Shown in pieces: positions 1 through 8,903 of a stretch of 64,000 nt of DNA. Source of the stretch: Achatina immaculata (lineage: Eukaryota > Mollusca > Gastropoda > Stylommatophora > Achatinidae); contig CM019692.1 in NCBI GenBank assembly GCA_009760885.1, forward strand, positions 49,877,430 to 49,941,429. Direction: 5' to 3'. A program made the translations under genes and the position numbers. The notes below the pieces were generated by a model. That model was not told where the DNA came from. It was given only the letters and a program-made list of their open reading frames with translations, and ran no database searches. Every line of letters starts with the position of its first letter. Within the stretch, counting starts at the first letter, position 1.

Positions 1-354
1 CCCAAGAGAATGTAAGGTTTATATAAATAACCCCAAGAGAATGTAAGGTTTATATAAATAACCCCAAGAGAATGTAAGGTTTATATAAATAACCTCAAGA
101 GAATGTAAGGTTTATATAAATAACACCAAGAGAATGTAAGGTTTATATAAATAACACCAAGAGAATGTAAGGTTTATAAATAACACCAAGAGAATGTAAG
201 GTTTATATAAATAACACCAAGAGAATGTAAGGTTTATATAAATAACACCAAGAGAATGTAAGGTTTATATAAATAACACCAAGAGAATGTAAGGTTTATA
301 TAAATAACACCAAGAGAATGTAAGGTTTATATAAATAACATCAAGAGAATGTAA
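1..354. repeat. 31-bp tandem satellite, about 11 copies
   Basis: A head-to-tail array of a 31-bp AT-rich unit that begins ccaagagaatgtaagg and continues with a TA-rich half. It is cut by the left window edge, so its true length is unknown. Units are nearly identical; one copy lacks two bases in the TA run and the unit start varies between cccc, cctc and cacc. Low divergence suggests recent expansion or homogenisation. The array abuts a reverse-transcriptase scrap without any spacer. Confidence 0.95.
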
Positions 355-435
355 GGCACATTCAACAACACCAAACTCAATCAGGTTACTGAAATCAAAT
401 ATCTAGGACGCATACTCGCACAGGATGGAAAATAG
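355..435 (+). pseudogene. LINE reverse transcriptase scrap (LGRILAQDG motif)
   Basis: The frame opening at the first base reads GTFNNTKLNQVTEIKYLGRI followed by LAQDGK and a stop. The pattern of hydrophobic residues, YLG, then a short loop ending in DG is what follows the catalytic YADD region in LINE reverse transcriptases (palm/thumb boundary). Only 26 codons survive between the satellite on the left and A-rich sequence on the right, so it is a dead fragment. It does not closely match the equivalent stretch of families A or B here (FEYLGSLLTTNG, FKNFGSYIDQGG). Confidence 0.6.
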
Positions 436-463
436 ACACAAAAAAAAAATAGACAGAAAAATA

Positions 464-565
464 GACAGATTGATTCACTGATTGATGTTTATTTCCAAAA
501 GGTTAAGAATTGGGCACGCAGGCCAGCCTGACATTCTGCCCTTTATCATACAACATTCACACTGT
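464..565 (-). repeat. Interspersed repeat G, copy 1
   Basis: On the minus strand this ~100-bp stretch (shared core: ...gcgtgcccaattcttaacc...) matches the plus strand at 23462-23555, including the flanking aaagggcaga and the later tcagt/tccatctg region. Two dispersed copies define a repeat family. A 60-codon open frame crosses it but has no recognisable protein similarity, and I do not call it a gene. Confidence 0.6.
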
Positions 566-696
566 TCCAGACATTCTACAAATATGCTGCGCATACAACA
601 AACATAAATGACATTGAAAAGCTGAGAAACATACAAATTAAATAAAACAAAATACATTTGCGTTTCATTCTTATCACTTTCAGTGCAGAAAGTAAC

Positions 697-770
697 TTAT
701 ATCCTTCCCGCGCCGTTAAACGTCACATAGGGCTCGCAAGGTATTTTGCCAATTTTCCCTGTCTTCGTTG
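697..770 (-). mobile_element. LINE family B 3' end, 74-bp truncated copy (B1)
   Basis: The minus strand carries the last ~15 codons of the family B ORF, its stop and the short 3' UTR (…acgtttaacggcgcgggaaggatata). The element is bounded by the 7-bp direct repeat aagtaac at 690-696 and 771-777, consistent with a target-site duplication. The fragment is extremely short for a target-primed insertion. It is the same 3' end seen at 19.4, 31.6, 38.8, 41.1, 53.2 and 60.8 kb. Confidence 0.8.
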
Positions 771-777
771 AAGTAAC

Positions 778-1104
778 TATATACGTATAGAAAGTAACTA
801 CATACGTGTAAAAATAGCTATTCTTCCAGTCTCACACTAATGGCTATCTATCAAACTACAGTTTCAGTATAATTTCAGAGGAACTGAATTTAGAATTCAT
901 AAAGTAAGTAGTGTTACTTATTAACTTGCACTAAATCCTGAAACATCCAACTGTCTCGATGGACACCAAAAAAAAAAAAAACACACACGCACACACAAAA
1001 CTTTTCAAACAATATTCACCCCGAATCTATGCTATCAGTGCCAAACATAGACACTCACCAAAAACCATGTCAGAGAGAGATAACAACATGCGAGATGAAA
1101 TGCA
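778..1104. other. No recognised feature
   Basis: AT-rich unique-looking sequence with an A12 run followed by a short CA-rich stretch near 968-998. I see no coding pattern, repeat partner or RNA structure. Confidence 0.4.
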
Positions 1105-1475
1105 TAAGAAAATGGTAAACAAGATAAGAAGGGATCAAGTGTGAAATGAAATAATCCGGCAAATGGTGAGAACTACACCTGTTAACGACTACATCGAAAA
1201 TCGCTTAACTCTTAAGTGGTTCAGGCATTTTCTAGGCATGAACCCCAAAGCAACCATCTGCCACGCGAGCATACAACTCGAAAACATCTGGAAAAACTAG
1301 GCCACGAGAACGACAAAGGAAAAAAAAAAGTAGATAGATGAGGTGAAAGACACACTGAGGAAACATAACATGACAGCAACTCAGGCATCTCACCTTGTTC
1401 TGGTGATGTCTGAAACTCCCTAACAACGCTAATGGCATAAGCAGACAGATAAGAAGAAGCGGACAACCAGTAAGA
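1105..1475 (+). mobile_element. LINE RT C-terminal tail, family H (degenerate)
   Basis: Conceptual translation across stops gives an RNEIIRQMVRTTP-like segment, then RLTLKWFRHFLGM, then DEVKDTLRKHNMTATQASHL. This is the usual order of the C-terminal tail of LINE ORF2 proteins: a linker with an Arg-rich helix, a K-W-F-(G)-H motif, a basic stretch and a D-E-V-K..L helix. Two or more in-frame stops and an A-rich expansion (1321-1330) show it is dead. It differs in sequence from families A-E, so it is probably another lineage. The 3' boundary is unclear. Confidence 0.6.
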
Positions 1476-1671
1476 AATAACTCCAAGATGTTTGTGTACA
1501 ATTACAGTATTTCTACTGACATCTTTGCCTGTTCACGAGCATTTCATTGACGCAGTGAAGCATGAATGTTAGAAGAAATGGACGTCAATTGCGAGAGATT
1601 AGCAAGAACTGACACGCAGATCTAAGATGCCCGTGACTGCTACAGAGAAATATAAAATTAAATAGGAGATA

Positions 1672-1788
1672 GCCAAAACTTGATATCTTCATGAAGAACA
1701 CTATGTCTACTAAAAGTGTCAATGCCCGGTGCCAAAACTTGATATCTTCATGAAGAACACTATGTCTACTAAGTGTCGATACCCTGGT
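1672..1788. repeat. 59-bp direct duplication
   Basis: The sequence gccaaaacttgatatcttca and the 30 bases after it occur twice with a period of 59 bp. The second copy differs by loss of two A residues in the ctactaaaagtgtc segment and a few substitutions at its end. There is no coding signal; it is a local tandem duplication. Confidence 0.85.
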
Positions 1789-1824
1789 GCCTTCTACCAG
1801 CCACTCTCGAGCCTCACCAGAAGT

Positions 1825-1828
<4 letters not shown>

Positions 1829-1873
<45 letters not shown>

Positions 1874-2029
1874 TGATGACCCTGTCGCTCTAGCATAGCC
1901 AGTCATCAAGCACTTAATTTTAGTCCAGCGCTTCAAATATTCTTCAGGCCCGGTGTTCTCATAGCCGTGACAGATGTCAGTGTTGTATGCTCAGGCTTAG
2001 AAAACACATACACAAAGCACCGTAGACGT

Positions 2030-2063
<34 letters not shown>

Positions 2064-2070
2064 AGAGAGA
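1829..2070. repeat. Two (GA)n microsatellites
   Basis: Purine dinucleotide runs at about 1829-1869 and 2029-2070 are separated by ~160 bp of unique sequence. Short open frames on the minus strand crossing them encode poly-Ser-Leu and are artefacts of the repeat. Similar copies on the same strand could come from local duplication, but the flanks do not match. Confidence 0.9.
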
Positions 2071-2292
2071 AAGAAAGATGAGAGAATTAAATGAGACTAG
2101 AACCACGGACGTTATCATAAATTAGGATTTGTGTTAGACGATTTTGCCCAAACCATAGGCTAATGTAAGTTGTCTGAGGCCAATTAAAGCAGGCTAGACT
2201 GAGCTGTGTTGTTCAGTAGGTTTAAGCGTATTAAATGCATTTTCGACTTAAGATGTGTTATCGGAATTTATCCCTATCGTAAGTCGAGGATA

Positions 2293-2607
2293 TAAGAACA
2301 AATATATCTATACTACAAGAGCTTAATATTGAAGAAGGCTGGCTAGTAAAGAGGATTAAACAGAGAAAACTTAAATATTTTGGACACATTAAACGTCATG
2401 AAAATGTAGAGAAGACCGTATTGGAAGGATACATAATGGGAAAAAGAAAAAGAGGAAGACCAAAACGAAGATGGCTGCAAGACATCGTTGACGATCTGCA
2501 AATGGATGCATCAGCAGCAGGCCATCTTGCTCACAACCGAGAGGCCTACAGGAGTGCTGTTTGGGAGGCAAAGTTCCGCAAGGGACATGCAAATGAATGA
2601 ATGAATG
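2293..2607 (+). mobile_element. LINE family A, 5'-truncated copy with 12-bp TSD (A1)
   Basis: Carries the family A ORF tail: EEGWLVKRIK, KLKYFGHIKRHENVEKTVLE, GKRKRGRPKRRWLQDIVDDL, AGHLAHNREAYRSAVWEAKF and RKGHANE-stop, then an (ATGA)n tail of about four units. The direct repeat aagtcgaggata flanks it at 2281-2292 and 2608-2619, a perfect 12-bp TSD. This defines both ends and fixes orientation. The frame is nearly intact, so the insertion is young relative to most copies here. Only the C-terminal ~95 codons of ORF2 are present, with no RT catalytic core. Confidence 0.92.
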
Positions 2608-2619
2608 AAGTCGAGGATA

Positions 2620-3045
2620 GCATGCACCACTCTTATCCTAGTTCATTTATTCCCAGCACACTAAACTTTAATAATGTTCGAGAAAAACGTTCTCCAGGCG
2701 TTTGTTGGAGCCCTAGGAAATTAATCTTGACGTTATTATATATTAATTCCAGGCTCGTATTTAATTTATGATCACACGGAGGAAGTTTAACAAAACAAGT
2801 ACCCGCGTGCGGTTATGTAATCTTGTCCAATTCTTTTTTTGTTTTAAATCTCAGTGTCTGGGAGATGAACCTCGGCGCCTCACCCAGGTGCTCACTATAA
2901 AATACTTCACTTAAAAATATTTCAAAGGAAATACATAAAAACACTGTAGGAGGCCCCTTGCTTTCAAGTCGAGGGGTTTTTTCTTTCTACACTACGTTTG
3001 CACCTGCTGCTTACCTTAGGTCCGCTGCTGTGTGTGTGTTGGGGG
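2620..3045. other. No recognised feature
   Basis: Mixed-composition sequence without matches elsewhere in the window that I could find. A G-rich run (3040-3058) marks the border with the next repeat. Confidence 0.4.
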
Positions 3046-3455
3046 TGGGGGGGGGGTGGTGGCGCTGAAGACGCATTCCATTTTGGCAATCAGTTACCCA
3101 TAACTGACACGCTAGCATCAAGGTTGGCGAATCATAGCTGGCCAAGACCCTGTCCCATCTCTCCACTGGTAACCCCCAGTAAAAGACCTAGCCTGGCCTA
3201 TCAGTACAGGGATCGCCATAGTCCTCATGGTGGTGGAATTTGCTACAGAAGTACTGCACCCCCTCCACTTGCTCTTTAGCTGCGTTCAAGAACTGGGGAA
3301 AAACACAGCCACCACAACCCGCACTCAACACGACACCATTGTGTCCCTCAGCATCGTCACGGCATCGACTGCAAAGAACATCAACTCGCAGTTCTAAGGA
3401 GATTGAATAAGAAGCAGAAGAAGAAGACGAAGAAGGAAGAAGAAGAAAGAAAAAG
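3046..3455 (+). repeat. Interspersed repeat X, copy 1, with (GAA)n end
   Basis: A ~350-bp repeat shared with 10256-10616 and, inverted, with 21890-22195. Conserved blocks are ctgacacgctagcat(c/t)a, the ccaagaccctgtccc region, gtcctcatggtggtgg and the gcatcg.ctgcaaagaaca block. The left end begins in poly-G and the right end runs into (GAA)n at about 3408-3455. The family has simple-sequence ends, as a retroposon would, but no clear RNA polymerase III promoter. On the opposite strand the right third can be read as a CxRCC-type zinc-knuckle remnant like those ending some LINE ORFs (weak). Function and class are unresolved. Confidence 0.7.
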
Positions 3456-3624
3456 TGCGCTATTTTGTCTCCTGCTAATGAATCTTAGAGAGTTCATGTG
3501 TCCCTGCAGAGGCTGTTACTTCTGCGCAACACAGAACATAACACTTCGTGCAAAATAAATTCATTAACCGTTGTAGAAGATGCTTATTCCATGCAGTACA
3601 TGTTCTTTCATTATGTGCACTTCA

Positions 3625-4507
3625 GCAACGTGGTGTTTTCCTCAGCAACATGATGTTGCCCCCCCTCCCTCAACAAGAACGTGGTGTTACCCCCAGAAAC
3701 ATAGTGTTGCCCCCCCACAGCAACATAGTGTTACCCCCCACAGCAACATAGTGTTACCCCCCACATCAACATAGTGTTAACCCCCACAGCAACATGATGT
3801 TACCCCCCACAGCAACATAGTGTTACCCCCCACAGCAACATAGTGTTACCCCCCACAGCAACATGATGTTACCCTCCACAGCAACATGATGTTACCCTCC
3901 ACAGCAACATGGTGTTACCCTCCACAGCAACATGATGTTACCCTCCACAGCAACATGGTGTTACCCTCCACAGCAACATGGTGTTACCCTCCACAGCAAC
4001 ATGGTGTTACCCTCCACAGCAACATGGTGTTACCCTATACAGCAACATTGTGTTACCCTCCACAGCAACATTGTGTTACCCTCCACAGCAACATTGTGTT
4101 ACCCTCCACAGCAAAATGGTGTTACCCTCCACAGCAACATAGTGTTACCCCCCCCCACAGCAACATAGTGTTACCCCCCCACAGCAACATGGTGTTGCCC
4201 CCCCACAGCAACATGGTTTTGCCCCCCCCACAGCAACATGATGTTACCCCCCCCACAGCAACATGGTGTTACCCCCCACAGCAACATGGTGTTGCCCCCC
4301 CCCACAGCAACATGGTGTTACCCCCCCCCCCACAGCAACATGTGTTACCCCCCCCCCACAACAACATGGTGTTACCCCCCCCCCCCACAGCAACATGGTG
4401 TTACCCCCCACAGCAACATGGTGTTACCCCCCCCCCCACAGCAACATGGTGTTGCCCCCCCCCCCCCAGCAACATGGTGTTACCCCCCACAGCAACATGG
4501 TGTTGCT
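3625..4507. repeat. 23-24-bp minisatellite (cagcaacatggtgttacccc)
   Basis: About 38 head-to-tail copies. The left half has C4-C6 tracts and the right half has expanded C7-C10 tracts, so the array changes in C-tract length from left to right. Open frames of 78-230 codons in all three plus frames (TATWCYPPQQHGVT-like) arise because the unit contains no stop in any frame. The composition and the mixture of phases argue against coding. Confidence 0.95.
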
Positions 4508-4646
4508 CCAGAGTCTTTATGACAACGGACCTTGTAAATATTCTTTTTTTTTTCAGAACAACCTGGGGATTGTTTTGAAGAAATCTTTATGGGGTTTATC
4601 GAAATCTAAGATCTATTATTCAGATTGTTTTTGTCTTGTTTTCAGT

Positions 4647-4735
4647 CTCCTTGGAACTCTGAGCTGTTGTTCTTTGCCAACGATGCTGTGAAAGTGTTGA
4701 GGCACAGCGTCCTGTCGGTCTGAAGGCGGGGTCAT
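4647..4735 (-). repeat. Repeat X, fragment
   Basis: The minus strand matches the right-hand part of repeat X: the block around gcctcaacactttcacagcatcg and the ggaactctgagct block. The left half of the family is missing. It sits just beyond a unique stretch that separates it from the minisatellite on its left. Confidence 0.6.
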
Positions 4736-4832
4736 TAATCAGATGTACGAACTACAGATTTAGTGAACTACTGATCATCATTTTCCCGTCTTTCAGCACT
4801 CCAGCAAAGTCTAACTGAGATCCCGCCTCCCT

Positions 4833-5022
4833 GTCATCTATATCCAGGGTTAGTTTTTACCCGTTGACGGATCACGAATATTTCCTTGTGTAGATGTCAT
4901 CCATATCCAGGGTTAGTTTTTAACCTGTTGACTGATTACAAATATTCCCATGTGTCTATGTCATCTATATCCAGGGTTAGTTTTTACCTGTTGACTGATC
5001 ACGAATATTTCCTTTTGTCTGT
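4833..5022. repeat. 63-bp tandem repeat, three copies
   Basis: Units start at 4833, 4896 and 4960 with gtcat(c/t)(c/t)atatccaggg. Each contains ttagtttttacctgttgact and a gat(c/t)ac block, which are also the first ~35 bases of the 589-bp unit that follows. The two arrays are therefore related: the larger unit seems to begin inside a copy of the smaller one. Confidence 0.9.
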
Positions 5023-5023
5023 G

Positions 5024-5055
<32 letters not shown>

Positions 5056-5328
5056 TTAGTTTTTATCTGTTGACTGATTACATCATAAACTACTATTATT
5101 GAAAACATCGTCTCATCTCAAGCTTTGGAGATAATTTCCACACTAATAAGCATCGCCTTTTCTCAAGCATTCTTTTCGTTATCTTCTTGTTGAACTGTAC
5201 CTGTAATATAGTATAATGACAGATTATTAAACCTAAGTTTGTTTTCAAAACCAGAAGCAATCAAAAATAAATAAATAAGGCCAGAGACTAGTCAGCTCAG
5301 GGGTGCGCAATTCTGAGTAAAATCGGTG

Positions 5329-5378
5329 CCGACTGATCCAGTATATAAAGGAAATGCGAGAGAATTTTAATCAGTCGG
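5329..5378 (+). promoter_or_regulatory. TATA plus initiator-like module, unit 1
   Basis: tatataaa starts at 5342 and an initiator-like tcagtc places A at 5373, exactly 31 bases downstream, the canonical RNA polymerase II spacing. A perfect 9-bp inverted repeat (ccgactgat at 5329-5337, atcagtcgg at 5370-5378) brackets the TATA box and includes the initiator. Sequence resemblance only; no expression evidence. Confidence 0.45.
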
Positions 5379-5915
5379 GATTTGGTACGCTGAGCACGTA
5401 GGAAGGTGTCAACCGATCGGAGGAGATCGTGTTCTCGTTTTAAGCACGAATGAGTATGTTATTTGTCGACGGATATATGTGTGTGTTGAGTTAGTTACGG
5501 TTTATATCATGTGATGTAGACGCATACAAACTGTGCTGTCGACTCCTCCGATCCATCCCGATCCACTCAGGTATAGTTGTTAATAGATTACATGAATACG
5601 AGTAGTATATATATATATATTATATATATATATATATATATACTTAGTTTTTATCTGTTGACTGATTACATCATAAACTACTATTATTGAAAACATCGTC
5701 TCATCTCAAGCTTGGAGATAATTTCCACACTAATAAGCATCGCCTTTTCTCAAGCATTCTTTTCGTTATCTTCTTGTTGAATTGTACCTGTAATATAGTA
5801 TAATGACAGATTATTAAACCTAAGTTTGTTTTCAAAACCAGAAGCAATCAAAAATAAATAAATAAGGCCAGAGACTAGTCAGCTCAGGGGTGCGCAATTC
5901 TGAGTAAAATCGGTG

Positions 5916-5965
5916 CCGACTGATCCAGTATATAAAGGAAATGCGAGAGAATTTTAATCAGTCGG
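5916..5965 (+). promoter_or_regulatory. TATA plus initiator-like module, unit 2
   Basis: Same module in the second tandem unit: tatataaa at 5929 and the initiator-like A at 5960, again 31 bases apart, with the 9-bp inverted repeat intact. The module is unchanged between units. Confidence 0.45.
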
Positions 5966-6200
5966 GATTTGGTACGCTGAGCACGTAGGAAGGTGTCAAC
6001 CGATCGGAGGAGATCGTGTTCTCGTTTTAAGCACGAATGAGTATGTTATTTGTCGATGGATATATGTGTGTGTTGAGTTAGTTACGGTTTATATCATGTG
6101 ATGTAGACGCATACAAACTGTGCTGTCGACTCCTCCGATCCATCCCGATCCACTCAGGTATAGTTGTTAATAGATTACATGAATACGAGTAGTATATATA

Positions 6201-6231
<31 letters not shown>

Positions 6232-6505
6232 CTTAGTTTTTATCTGTTGACTGATTACATCATAAACTACTATTATTGAAAACATCGTCTCATCTCAAGC
6301 TTTGGAGATAATTTCCACACTAATAAGCATCGCCTTTTCTCAAGCATTCTTTTCGTTATCTTCTTGTTGAACTGTACCTGTAATATAGTATAATGACAGA
6401 TTATTAAACCTAAGTTTGTTTTCAAAACCAGAAGCAATCAAAAATAAATAAATAAGGCCAGAGACTAGTCAGCTCAGGGGTGCGCAATTCTGAGTAAAAT
6501 CGGTG

Positions 6506-6555
6506 CCGACTGATCCAGTATATAAAGGAAATGCGAGAGAATTTTAATCAGTCGG
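6506..6555 (+). promoter_or_regulatory. TATA plus initiator-like module, unit 3
   Basis: Third copy: tatataaa at 6519, initiator-like A at 6550. If any unit acts as a promoter this is the one nearest the sequence to the right, but no ORF longer than ~80 codons and no recognisable exon follows within the next several kilobases. Confidence 0.42.
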
Positions 6556-6839
6556 GATTTGGTACGCTGAGCACGTAGGAAGGTGTCAACCGATCGGAGG
6601 AGATCGTGTTCTCGTTTTAAGCACGAATGAGTATGTTATTTGTCGATGGATATATGTGTGTGTTGAGTTAGTTACGGTTTATATCATGTGATGTAGACGC
6701 ATACAAACTGTGCTGTCGACTCCTCCGATCCATCCCGATCCACTCAGGTATAGTTGTTAATAGATTACATGAATACGAGTAGTATATATATATATATATG
6801 TTATGTAGGATTCTGATATTTGTTAATGCGCACTTTGAT

Positions 6840-6970
6840 GGTTATTATGTGGATAAAAACTAACCGCGTAACCCGTTCCCGAGCCGACACAATGCTGTGC
6901 CTCAACATCCTTACAGCATCGGCTGCAAAAAAATCTAGTTTTAGGGTAATGAAGAAGAAGAAGAAGTTCT
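6840..6970 (+). repeat. Repeat X, 3' fragment with (GAA)n tail
   Basis: Contains the X blocks gcgtaacccgttc, cacaatgctgtgcctcaaca and cagcatcggctgcaaa followed by gaagaagaagaagaag. The left two thirds of the family are absent, so it looks 5'-truncated in this orientation. That supports the (GAA)n side being the 3' end. Confidence 0.65.
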
Positions 6971-8046
6971 GTAATATTCGAGAATTGCTTTTTTCCATAA
7001 ATCGTATTTCAGGTAAAATTAAGATCTTGTGTCTGCAACAATCTGGAAAGACCTAGCTGGTCTTTTCTGGCATTGTCTTTCTGTTCTCCTGCCTGCAGTG
7101 TTAGAGCGGAATGTCTGACAGCTGAAACACAACAAAACACAAACATCTATTTCAGTTGTATGATTTTTAGAGAAGGCACGGAAGAACTAATTCGTTAATG
7201 CCTCCCTTGCCAGCTAGCTCACCACTGTCAGTGAGGACTCGTACTAAGCTCACCCCCCCCCCCCGGGGGATGTTGTGAACGCAGCACTCAACACGTCTCA
7301 ACTCTGACTACAACCACAAGTAATTAGTGTTTTTTTATAAGTGGGGTTTTGCTACGCCTTTGAAAACTTTTGTCTAACTTTCAAACTCCAGAAACTTGTC
7401 CGCAGTTGGCACCTCTAAGCTAGTGCACACTGGGATACTCGTGCAAATAATTGATTGTGCACGTGTGAGCTGGGCTGTAGTTAACGAATCTTGCACCGGC
7501 AAAGTTTTTTTTTTCCTCTCTCCAAAACTTATGCAAAGAAAGGATGCAGTTTTTCGAAACTTGGTATTTTTTTGTGGTTTTGTTTTCGGAGTATACCCTC
7601 TTCTTTCTTTTGATGTTTTTTTTTTTATCCACTTCCATAAACAGGATGAGTGAGGATGCAGAAAAGATCATTCTATCTGGAAATGAGACTCAACAGTGTA
7701 GGTGTGTTATGTTTCAGTTGTGAAACTGTGGTTCACGTAGATCAGAATATGTGCAAGTGGCTTTTCAAAATCCGTTCCAGAGACCAGAATAACTTGCGTA
7801 AACATGCAACAAGCCGCGGTGAAGATTGCTATAAATGGCCGTTTAGAATCATGGCTTCTCTGAGACTGTTGGTTTGACGCAATGTGCTCTTAAAGTTTTT
7901 GGTGAACCCCACTTTCCAGAAAACAGATGATACTTCATGAGGTTGATGACTTTGTACACTAATTTATACAGACTCATGTGTCGACTTCAAATTCAACTTT
8001 TACGTCAATGCATTAAAAAAATATCTCAGCTTTTTTACAAATTATG
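6971..8046. other. No recognised feature
   Basis: Contains poly-C/poly-G near 7248-7267, several T runs and open frames of 75-85 codons with no recognisable motif. No repeat partner elsewhere in the window was noticed. Confidence 0.4.
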
Positions 8047-8136
8047 CTAAAATGTATAAACTAGGAAAAAAAAGTAGGAACAGCTTTATTATTAACTAGG
8101 AAAAAAAGTAGGAACAGCTTTATTACTTAAGGTAAT
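8047..8136 (-). repeat. Element P fragment (copy P1), locally duplicated
   Basis: On the minus strand this is the terminal part of the element seen whole at 54528-54712: aacagctttatta, then cctagtttatacatttt. The ctaggaaaaaaagtaggaac block is repeated in tandem. The internal GAAA-hairpin part is missing. Confidence 0.6.
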
Positions 8137-8636
8137 GTATAGTTTTATACTCATACATTAATTATTGTGTGTTACAAATTATACTAGTGCTTTTATTATT
8201 TATCTTTATTGTCATGTCCGTCTTATATTTTAAGTTTATTTGAGTGTATTTCTAGTACTTTCAGTTGAGATTAATTTATATTTGCCATAAACACCATCTG
8301 TAAAAATATTTTACTGACCAAAGAGTTTAAGGTTTAGCCTAACCTCATATAAATGTTACAATAAATTATAGATACATTTCTCTTGAAAGTTGTTTCCTGG
8401 ATCCAAGGAATCTAAAACTGAAGAAGCTTGAAAGATACGACATGTTTATCTAATGATTTACTGGCGTTATTCTTACAATTCTCTAAAAACAAATACTTCT
8501 GGAAATTCTGTAAAATAAATTCATGTTTGGAGATTTTATGTAACCGGTCTACGTGTTCGAAATCTCTAAAATTAGATGAGGCTTGCGAATTCTCTTAAAC
8601 TAGATATATTTTTAAGAGTAGACGAGTACATTTATG
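8137..8636. other. AT-rich, no recognised feature
   Basis: AT-rich sequence with no coding pattern and no repeat partner that I could identify. Confidence 0.4.
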
Positions 8637-8903
8637 AATAAAGGTAAAGATAGTCCCATAGCAAATGCCGTAGGGGATGAAGCGTTAGAGACCTAATTAT
8701 GCTGGGCCATCAGCGTATGAGGTAGGGCGGCCAGTTCTTTTTCTCGCTGCCTTTCCTTCCCAGATTTTCTCTGGTACCCATTTTACGAGGCTGGGTCGAC
8801 CTCGGGGCCGTATTGGTCGAAAAAAAAAAAATACCGCTCAGCTGGGGATTCGAACCCTCGACCATTCGCTTTCTAGCGGTGTTCCCCCCCCCCCCCCCCC
8901 ACA
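8637..8903 (-). mobile_element. tRNA-derived SINE, family S1 (copy a)
   Basis: The minus strand reads: tRNA-like head with a perfect B box ggttcgaatcc (8846-8856), an A/T-rich linker, the S1 core (acccagcc…aaatgggtaccagag…tctgggaagg, 8755-8797) and a 3' part ending in tacggcatttgct…tatctttaccttta. It matches 34145-34430 along its whole length. The head-side flank is poly-C on the plus strand, which may have disturbed the A box. This is a SINE, not a tRNA gene: there is no cloverleaf. Confidence 0.85.

Larger units (their letters stand above)
5054..6800 (+). repeat. 589-bp tandem triplication joined through (TA)n
   Basis: Three near-identical units start at 5054, 5642 and 6231 (periods 588 and 589) and differ by only a handful of bases. 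Each boundary is a (TA)10-20 tract. Inside each unit are an aataaataaata block, a TATA/initiator-like module (annotated separately), a small hairpin cgatc-ggagga-gatcg, an 11-bp inverted partner ctcctccgatc ~130 bp further on, and a donor-like cag/gtatag. No unit contains an ORF above ~30 codons. It could be a tandem of solo-LTR-like elements, a triplicated promoter/first exon, or an untranscribed satellite; I cannot decide. Confidence 0.93.

Noticed and set aside
3548..4691. Long Pro/His/Gln-rich frames
   Set aside because: They follow a 23-bp minisatellite in several frames at once; no start context, signal or domain.
5054..6800. LTR retrotransposon with three LTRs
   Set aside because: No TG…CA ends, primer-binding site, polypurine tract or gag/pol sequence found between units; kept only as an open alternative.
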